This document shows, piece by piece, positions 58,245 to 64,000 of a stretch of DNA of 64,000 nucleotides. The position numbers and the translations under genes were made by a program. The notes under the pieces are model-generated. The model was not told the origin of the DNA. It did no database searches and was given only the letters and a program-made list of their open reading frames with translations. The number at the start of each line of letters is the position of its first letter. Within the stretch, counting starts at the first letter, position 1. Location: contig NZ_LOFH01000004.1 of assembly GCF_001469215.1 (NCBI RefSeq), positions 348,647 through 412,646 of the forward strand. The letters run 5' to 3'. This DNA comes from Pseudoalteromonas sp. H105. Its GTDB lineage: Bacteria; Pseudomonadota; Gammaproteobacteria; Enterobacterales; Alteromonadaceae.

Positions 58245-59534
58245 TCACAACGAAGCGACTTTAACGCCAGTCATTTGCAGCTCACCATTTGGCCTTGTCA
58301 AAATAAAGCGCGGGCTGACCATCTGCAAATTGCTGTGTGTTAAGTTTAAAAACTGGATCCCGCCTGTTTGAGTGCTTCTTCCTGTTGTGTTTTCGCCAAC
58401 CAATGGCGCAATCGAAAAGTCTTGTAGGGTGTTAGCAAACACAATAGCCGACGAATAAGTATAAGCCCCTATTTTTACAGCAACATCCCCAGTAAAAAAG
58501 TTAGCAAGCTCAGGCTCTGGCTGTATAAAGCGAGTGTTCTCACCAGACTCAATTTCACCTACTATTTGGCCTGGGTCACGATACTTTAACAACACCTTAG
58601 AGCGATAATGGGAAAAGTGACGATAGGGTACATCCGTTATATAGCGCATAATTCCCGCCATCCAAAAGTCATCATCACCACCGCCATTATTGCTGATATC
58701 AATCACCAAGTGCTTAATGTTTTTTTCTTTTAGCTGAGTAAAAGTGGCGTCCATAAAGGTAAGGTATTGCTTAAAATCAGGCCATGAAAATGAATTAACA
58801 GTCAGGGTTGCCGACTCACCTGCATACTCAACATGAAAAGTATCTGCAAATGAGCGTTCAACCATGCTTTGTGGCATGGATTTGCTCGCAGTGAGAGTGA
58901 GATCTTCATCTGCCAACGTAATGCTAAATTGTTCTGAGTAACCAAACGTTAAATAAAATAAACGATGAAATTGACGCGCTAATACTTCTTGCCTAAATTC
59001 ATCAGTATCACCATGCGTGCGGCGTAATAACTGAGCCATGACTTGCTCATAAGGCATGCCATTTATTGCCTTTATTTGTTGCTCAGCATAGTCACTCTTG
59101 GTACCGCCCGTGTTTGATTTTATATAAAGTTGCTGGTTTACAATCGCAACTTCAAATGGAAAAAGCCCCATGCCACCACTGACCCATTTACGCCATTGCG
59201 ACGTAGAAGCATGCCCTACTTTTAAGTGCCCATCAGCCAATGTTGAATTTAATACCGCTATACGTGCCCATAACTCCCGCACGCTAATATCGTCAGTAAT
59301 ACCTGCGGTTATAGTGTTTAGTTGCAAGTAAAAAGCATCAATATCGGCCACACTGTGTTTTAGATTAGGGTGCGTACTGTGCAGCCATTGTGACCATTGC
59401 GCAACATCTTGCTTTGCTTGTTGAGGCGTGATTCTTTGTTCAAAAGGTAGGTTAGTAGCCTGCACGGGCTTAATACCCACAAAGCTTACTAAAACCAATA
59501 ACGCTATATTTAAAACCTGCTTTAAGTAGTTCAT
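58245..59534 (-). CDS. exported S41-family peptidase-like protein
   Basis: 429 residues with a signal peptide (MNYLKQVLNIALLVLVSFVGIKPVQA). The C-terminal half has IKHLVIDISNNGGGDDDFW, then VKIGAYTYSSAIVFANTLQDF, where the Ser of YSSA matches the S41 nucleophile, and VGENTTGRSTQTGG. The N-terminal half is helical and a PDZ-like part is short or missing. It should be periplasmic. The substrate is unknown. Confidence 0.8.
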   Translation of the reverse strand: MNYLKQVLNIALLVLVSFVGIKPVQATNLPFEQRITPQQAKQDVAQWSQWLHSTHPNLKHSVADIDAFYLQLNTITAGITDDISVRELWARIAVLNSTLADGHLKVGHASTSQWRKWVSGGMGLFPFEVAIVNQQLYIKSNTGGTKSDYAEQQIKAINGMPYEQVMAQLLRRTHGDTDEFRQEVLARQFHRLFYLTFGYSEQFSITLADEDLTLTASKSMPQSMVERSFADTFHVEYAGESATLTVNSFSWPDFKQYLTFMDATFTQLKEKNIKHLVIDISNNGGGDDDFWMAGIMRYITDVPYRHFSHYRSKVLLKYRDPGQIVGEIESGENTRFIQPEPELANFFTGDVAVKIGAYTYSSAIVFANTLQDFSIAPLVGENTTGRSTQTGGIQFLNLTHSNLQMVSPRFILTRPNGELQMTGVKVASL

Positions 59535-59708
59535 ACAAAACCTTTATTATTGCTTTAAAACTTAGTCGCAAAAGCTGTTATAAAGGTTTAAATACAAAGT
59601 AAAAATATGTTTTATCAAGTAGGTGAGTTAACAACATCTCAGTGCCAAAAAGCGAATAGTAAAAGGCAAGACGCGAGCCTACTGTTACGCGCCCGTTTAA
59701 ACGACCTT

Positions 59709-60251
59709 TTATGCTGACATTTCGGGGATCTCGTACAAAAAGTCCGTCGCACCAATATCATGCCCCATTTGATTTAATAATGTTGAAACTTGACCTCTAT
59801 GGTGAGTTTGATGGTTAAACAAATGGCTGACCAATTCACCAAAATTACGCGAACTTTTAATACCTGCTGTATTTGAATACTCTAGATTTCGATTAAAGTC
59901 AGATACATTAATGTCTTTATCAAGCCAGTTTACTAGCGCAGAATCCACCTTTTTTCTTACACATTTATATAATTTTAAATCGGGGTATAAAACATCACTT
60001 AGACTTTTGGGTTTAGGTAATGTAGTAACGCATTTAAGTGATACGTAGCTTTCTGAATGAAGATTAAAACGAGACAACCAAATAATATCACCGACAAGAA
60101 TATGATTTAACGTACCAATAATTGATTTGAAATACGCACCTTTATTTTCAGTTAAATCTATGGGGCTTAAACTTTCAACAACGCTTAATATTTGATTGTT
60201 CATTCTATCATTATACTTAGCCATCATTTGAAAGTGACTCTCAATGTACAT
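59709..60251 (-). CDS. DinB family protein
   Basis: 180 residues. The four-helix pattern has metal-binding histidines in IIGTLNHILVGDIIWLSRF and the paired VSHLFNHQTHHRGQVSTLL, which mark the DinB/YfiT metal-enzyme fold. These soluble proteins often bind zinc or nickel and may act on thiols, but the role of this one is unknown. It stands alone on the minus strand. Confidence 0.85.
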   Translation of the reverse strand: MYIESHFQMMAKYNDRMNNQILSVVESLSPIDLTENKGAYFKSIIGTLNHILVGDIIWLSRFNLHSESYVSLKCVTTLPKPKSLSDVLYPDLKLYKCVRKKVDSALVNWLDKDINVSDFNRNLEYSNTAGIKSSRNFGELVSHLFNHQTHHRGQVSTLLNQMGHDIGATDFLYEIPEMSA

Positions 60252-60375
60252 ATTTACTCAATCCTTTTATCAGTACAAGTCATGATAAGCAGCGTTTTAT
60301 GTTGGCTAAAATAAGTGGGGAATGAACGCTTAGTCAAATTTAAGACGCCCATTCGCTTTGTCACCTTCTTAAACC

Positions 60376-61241
60376 TCATTTGCTGACAAGTTCCTTAATG
60401 CTTTTTACAACCAAATCACGGTCTGCGATGTGCAGGTGATGCTTTTCTGATTCCGAATAGATAACTCGGCTATTTGTAGATAAATTTTTAAAGTAACTCT
60501 CTGCATTAGCATACAGGGAGTCCATTGATTTGGCGATTTCCTCAGGAACAAAAGGAGGATCATAACGCTCTTCGGTCTGTTTAGCGCGTAAAATTATAAT
60601 AGGTTTATCACCGAAACTCGCTGCATTAGATAAGGTTGCGTAGCTTTTCATATGATCTACGTTTTCAGGAACTCTTTCAAACATTGGATCATGAACACTT
60701 TGCTCAAAATTATAATAACGCTCCAATTTTTCATTGTCCGTTTTAAAGTTTTCAGGCCACCTTGTACCCATAGTATAAAAGTAGCCTAAAGGAGGTGGAT
60801 CGATTAGCACAGCCCCCACCACTTCTTGTGGATATAGGTTATTGAATGACGTTATGACATATGATGCATATGAGCCACCAGCGAAATAATAGGGTTGCTC
60901 AATTTCCGCCGTGTTCAACAAATTATGAAGTCGAGTTGCCATTTCATCAACAGTGAAAGGCACAGGGCCCTTTTCAATTTCCCAAGGCCTGCTCGATCAT
61001 ATAAACAAATACTGAAATCATTTTTCAATTGTTTAATGTTCTCCAACCACACCCCATCTGAACCAGAGCGACCAAAACCCTGCTCAAGTATCAGTCGAGG
61101 CTTATCATTTTCGTAGCACTCAAGATACAACTTAAACCCACCAACGTCATATAACCCAGACTTTGTTGCTTGTAATTCCTGCTCTGTACCTAACGCACTA
61201 AAGCTAATAAAAATTGAAAATAAACATAGTATTGATTTCAT
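60376..61241 (-). pseudogene. alpha/beta hydrolase broken by a one-base deletion
   Basis: The 5' part (start 61241) has a signal peptide (MKSILCLFSIFISFSALG) and ILEQGFGRSGSDGVW...CLYDRAGLGK, an oxyanion-loop and strand pattern. After GLGK the frame is lost; the rest continues in another frame as EKGPVPFTVDEMATRLHNLL with the nucleophile elbow GGSYASY and a late His in EKHHLHIADRD. Reading GGGAAA-TT-GAAAAG near 60976-60977, a single base is missing that would restore SEKGPVPF or similar. The catalytic residues are otherwise present. A sequencing error at this point would give the same picture. Confidence 0.8.
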
Positions 61242-61267
61242 TTAGACTCCATTCTCTCGGTGAGGCT

Positions 61268-61448
61268 TAACAAGGCTGTAGATTAACTCGTTTTAAATTT
61301 ATTCTTTTATTGATGAATCAACCATAGCCGAGTTCCTATTTTGGTTCAATCAGTTATCGCTATCTTATATATAATGTAAAAAGAGGGTTTACTGTTGTTT
61401 TAATGGATGTTTTAAAGGAGATTACAGGTGGCTAAGTGGCATATTTCG
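61268..61448. repeat. ~180-bp direct repeat, copy A
   Basis: Direct repeat of 62075-62253. The first 80 bases (TAAC-A-AG-G-CTGTAGATTAACTCG onward) are nearly identical, the rest about two-thirds identical. It lies 27 bp before the start of the minus-strand hydrolase gene. On the minus strand it ends in GTTAAGC, which fits the integron core pattern GTTRRRY. Confidence 0.8.
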
Positions 61449-61733
61449 GCTGAAAAGGCCCCCCTTTTTAAATGCAGCCTGTTTTGCCGCTTTTCTATAT
61501 TATGAACAAGGCAATACAGTTGCCGCAGAATGAAGTGAATGCATCCACTTTCGTTTGTTATTTATTTAAAAAGCTTTTGATGTCTGAAGTCAAAATTTGA
61601 TCAAATGTATTCTCAAAAAAGTTGCACTGATTGCATGTATAAGAAAGATGATTGTGATCTTAAATTCAATGCTTAGAGATGGAGTTTTATGGGAAGCGCC
61701 AAAAGTTTAAAATTACCTATTGACGCCATAGTC
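61449..61733. other. 285-bp spacer between repeat copy A and the Cys-rich gene
   Basis: AT-rich, no convincing gene. The plus-strand frame from 61689 runs antisense across the Cys-rich gene and was rejected. Confidence 0.5.
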
Positions 61734-61748
61734 GCTTGTTATATGGCA
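61734..61748. repeat. 15-bp inverted repeat, left arm
   Basis: GCTTGTTATATGGCA; pairs with 62068-62082 at 14 of 15 positions. It lies three bases past the stop of the Cys-rich gene. Confidence 0.7.
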
Positions 61749-61751
61749 GAG

Positions 61752-62060
61752 CTACCAAAAGCGCCACCATGGTTTTTTATTAGGAAAGTTAAGAAGTTTA
61801 ACGTTGTCATAGCAGACACCACAAAGAATTTTAATATTTGCAAATTCCTCTGGCTCCCCTTCCCACTCTCCAGTTTTATTTACTAAATTTTCGCATTCAG
61901 AACACCAAGCGTCAGGTCTAGGATTTCCTGGCTGCTCAACTGACCACCAAAAACCTCTTGGATTTCCATCTCTCAGACTCTCGACTGTGTGCTGACAGAC
62001 AAAAGTTTGTTGCTGCTTACCATGTTCGCAACATTCAATATACTCAATTTCATCAGCCAT
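61752..62060 (-). CDS. small Cys/His-rich protein, probably zinc-binding
   Basis: 102 residues. Cysteines and histidines are arranged as YIECCEHGKQQQTFVCQH near the start, then DAWCSECENLV and LCGVCYDN, so one or two zinc ribbons are likely. The sequence is rich in Trp, with WWRFW at the end. Similar small proteins that start with IEC-x-HG and TFVCQH occur in many Gram-negatives without a known role. It begins 8 bp inside a 15-bp inverted repeat and 15 bp from a ~180-bp repeat, so it looks like a mobile unit. Confidence 0.75.
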   Translation of the reverse strand: MADEIEYIECCEHGKQQQTFVCQHTVESLRDGNPRGFWWSVEQPGNPRPDAWCSECENLVNKTGEWEGEPEEFANIKILCGVCYDNVKLLNFPNKKPWWRFW

Positions 62061-62067
62061 ACTTCAG

Positions 62068-62082
62068 TGCCATATAACGAGC
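62068..62082. repeat. 15-bp inverted repeat, right arm
   Basis: TGCCATATAACGAGC, the complement of 61734-61748 with one mismatch. It overlaps the start of repeat copy B. Confidence 0.7.
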
Positions 62083-62253
62083 CTGTAGATTAACTCGTTT
62101 TAAATTTATTTTTTATTGATGAATCAACCATAGCCGAGTTCCTATTTTGGTTCAATTAGTTACTTCAATTTCAGATAAAATATACAAGAGGATTTACTGT
62201 TTCTTTAATTGGTGCTTTGGAAGGCATCACAGGTGTTTAAGTGGCTTATTTCG
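62075..62253. repeat. ~180-bp direct repeat, copy B
   Basis: Second copy of 61268-61448, same orientation. It lies 15 bp before the start of the minus-strand Cys-rich gene. On the minus strand it ends in GTTATAT. Internal inverted pair AACTCG...CGAGTT and a small palindrome TTGAT-GA-ATCAA are kept in both copies. Confidence 0.8.
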
Positions 62254-62280
62254 AGAGGTATTAGCTAGAGAGTCAAAAAA

Positions 62281-63568
62281 GGACAGACACATATTTTTGT
62301 CAGAAAACTTTGCGCTTCTCCCATCGTGGGTAACCGTATCATTATTTTTTGCGCACTGTTAGTGTTAGTTACAGCACTTAGAATTCAGTTGCTTGGCAGG
62401 AATTTTAGGTATAAAGGCAAATCGAGGTCAACACTTTGTTTAATAACGTGCTTTTTAAGCAAACCAATAAAGATGCAACTGTTCAACCTGCGCCTTTGTA
62501 CCATTTTACATCGTTGCTGGCGGCTTGCTGCTTTAACCGTTGTTTGCTGCCTGCAAAATTTGAGTACTGCTGTCTAAAACGTTGAATTGATTCAAACCAT
62601 TGCGCTTCTTCTATATTCAAAGTCAGGAGCACTTTTGGCATGCTTTTGTTGATATGCCCTTTTTTCTTTGGATCTATGTGGCGGCCACTCCAGTCGACTA
62701 ATTCAATGTAATCCAGTAAGGCAAAGGGGATCGTACCTTTAATATGATTACCACCAAATGGCTTTAGCTGTGCTGGTTGACTTTCATGTTGAACAGTATC
62801 TTTTTGTTTGAGGGGTTTATTCGCTTTAACCGTGTCTGTGTTAAAGGCTTTGAAATGCGCTATACGCTCTTGAATTGAGGTGAAGTCACTGTCTCTTCAA
62901 GTGTATCGGCGATGTTTGCTCTGATAGGATTCAAGTCAACGTAGGCCATGCAACTAAGCACTGCGGTTTCATCTAATAATGATTGTGATTTGTAGCGTCC
63001 TTCCCAGTACTTGCCCGTACAGTTATCTTCTTTATTCGCTTCGCGGGCAATATATTCATTGAGGTTTTTCATATACCAGCTGATGTCATAGAGTCGCTCT
63101 CGCCATTTTGCGATGATTTCATTGAAGAAGAGTAAGCTTACCTTATCTAACTGCTCTCCACTTAAGTAGCGATCAAGTAAAATATGGCCGTTATAAAGCT
63201 GATACCAGCGTTCAATTACTTCATCATCAGACCAATCAAGAGCTTGTCGCCTATTGACATTCACAACAAGGTGGTAGTGATTACTCATAATTGCGTAAGC
63301 GGCAATATCTATGGCAAATACGCTACTTAATAACTTTATCCGCTCTACTAACCACTCCCGCCGATGATCAAAGTTTTGACCTGTGTATTTATCATCTCCA
63401 CACAAAAATGCGCGCCTAACACATCGTGAGATCAAGTGATAATAAGATGTGGATGCTAAATCAATCAGCTTTTTTCTTGCACGAGTCATAAAATATCAAC
63501 TTTAGTTTAACTGTATATAACAACAGTAGTTGATACTGTGAGTTTTGCAAAAAATTTGTGCCTGTCCT
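62281..63568 (-). mobile_element. REP-type (Y1) transposase element with inverted ends
   Basis: GGACAGACACATATTTTT at 62281-62298 and its near complement (AAAAATTTGTGCCTGTCC, 63551-63568; 16 of 18 match) bound a 1.29-kb unit holding one transposase pseudogene. The GTGCCTGTCC ends with a single HUH-type transposase are typical of IS200/REP-associated units in marine gammaproteobacteria. From 62299 to 62482 no gene was seen. Confidence 0.65.
62483..63489 (-). pseudogene. REP-associated tyrosine transposase, frameshifted
   Basis: The 5' part (start 63489) has YYHLISRCVRRAFLCGDD, the HUH-like YAIMSNHYHLVVNVNRR and YWEGRYKSQSLLDETAVLSCMAYVDLNPIRA with the Tyr region of Y1 transposases. After LEET near 62887 one base is missing; the next frame reads on as DFTSIQERIAHFKAFNTD and continues open to a TGA at 62483 (ending VKWYKGAG). 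With the base restored the protein would be about 335 residues, normal for the family. It is probably inactive. Confidence 0.85.
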
Positions 63569-63717
63569 ATTTTACTCCCTTTGAATAACAGAATAGTCAT
63601 GGGGTCTATATTGATTAGTTTTCAAAAGCGCGCTCAACATTGAGATAGTTCGCATTGAAGTTCAGTGGCTTAAAATTTTTTTGTCAGCCAATAAGTTAAC
63701 TTATTTCAGTAGGCAAA

Positions 63718-64000
63718 TTACAACGCTAACATTGACTTAAATACACTGGCTTGACGGCGCGACACCTCAGCTATGGCACCGCTTTTTAACATAAGTTCTA
63801 AGCCGCCGGAGCTGCAAGGGGTTATATTAACAATTTTATTTAATTGCACTATATTCTGTCGGCTTATTCGAAAAAAACTGTCACTAGGTAGGCGCGGTTC
63901 AATTTGCGCAAGTGTTCTATATATCATAGGTTTTTTATCTTCAAAATATACACGAGTATAATTGCCCATAGCTTCAAAACGTTCTACTTGATCAAGTTTA
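63718..64000 (-). CDS. LytTR-domain response regulator, C-terminal part (partial)
   Basis: The gene runs off the right edge; about 94 codons are visible. DQVERFEAMGNYTRVYFEDKK, MIYRTLAQIEPRLPSDSFFRISRQNIVQLNKI and the end VSRRQASVFKSML are a full LytTR DNA-binding domain. A receiver domain is expected upstream, outside the window. A cognate kinase is not visible. Confidence 0.88.
   Translation of the reverse strand, partial: KLDQVERFEAMGNYTRVYFEDKKPMIYRTLAQIEPRLPSDSFFRISRQNIVQLNKIVNITPCSSGGLELMLKSGAIAEVSRRQASVFKSMLAL

Noticed and set aside
61689..61886. 65-residue plus-strand frame
   Set aside because: Antisense to the Cys-rich gene, whose cysteine and histidine pattern looks like a real protein.
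62147..62577. Two plus-strand frames of 71 and 83 residues
   Set aside because: They run across repeat copy B, the element end and the antisense of the transposase; composition looks random.
1..64000. tRNA, rRNA, prophage or CRISPR loci
   Set aside because: Looked for on both strands by eye; nothing with the required structure or genes was seen.

Overview
The window looks like a chromosomal segment of a marine gammaproteobacterium of the Alteromonadales, most probably Pseudoalteromonas. This is judged from overall protein similarity, an AT-rich base composition and gene order (epd-pgk-fba; ftsB-ispD-ispF-truD-surE-pcm-nlpD-rpoS facing mutS; recA after pncC; dksA-gluQ-pcnB-folK-panBC). No rRNA, tRNA or CRISPR array was seen. 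Most of the window is core genome; the two ends carry mobile or decayed DNA.

Layout. 1-1050: the end of a histidine kinase, a small gene split by a MITE-like element with 25-bp terminal inverted repeats, and a small membrane protein. 1072-4891: a GlrK-QseG-GlrR type two-component operon with a DUF1543 gene at its end. 5488-11322: amidohydrolase, YgjV-like protein, Crp/Fnr regulator, phosphoribosyltransferase, PepB and SfsA. 11636-17046: dksA, gluQ, pcnB (apparently starting at AUU as in E. coli), folK, panB, panC and a small Cys-rich lipoprotein. 17278-20420: phoB, phoR and a pstS without its transporter genes, with Pho-box-like repeats before both phoB and pstS. 20702-20945: six copies of an 18-bp motif in an exactly symmetric array of unknown function. 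21015-24540: epd-pgk-fba.

24703-41560 is an acetate-use neighbourhood: an exonuclease, a cNMP/CBS/DUF294 protein, ActP and its DUF4212 partner face a large symporter-kinase hybrid (CrbS type); its likely response regulator (CrbR type) and acs follow after a DUF2339 membrane protein and purU; a DcaP-like porin is divergent from acs. A TonB-dependent siderophore receptor follows. 43928-54569 holds recA (SOS box inside its promoter), pncC, mutS, and the rpoS/nlpD to ftsB block. 54641-58187 holds poorly known genes plus a DUF1653-MoxR-VWA set.

58245-64000 is more accessory: S41 peptidase, DinB-like protein, a frameshifted alpha/beta hydrolase, a small Cys-rich gene bounded by 15-bp inverted repeats and associated with two ~180-bp direct repeats, a frameshifted REP-type (Y1) transposase inside its own inverted repeats, and the end of a LytTR-domain protein.

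The most unusual signal is the symmetric six-site array at 20702-20945. Next are the MITE in a small gene, the cassette-like repeats at 61268-62253, and the AUU start of pcnB. Everything here was read by eye; no database or alignment was run.
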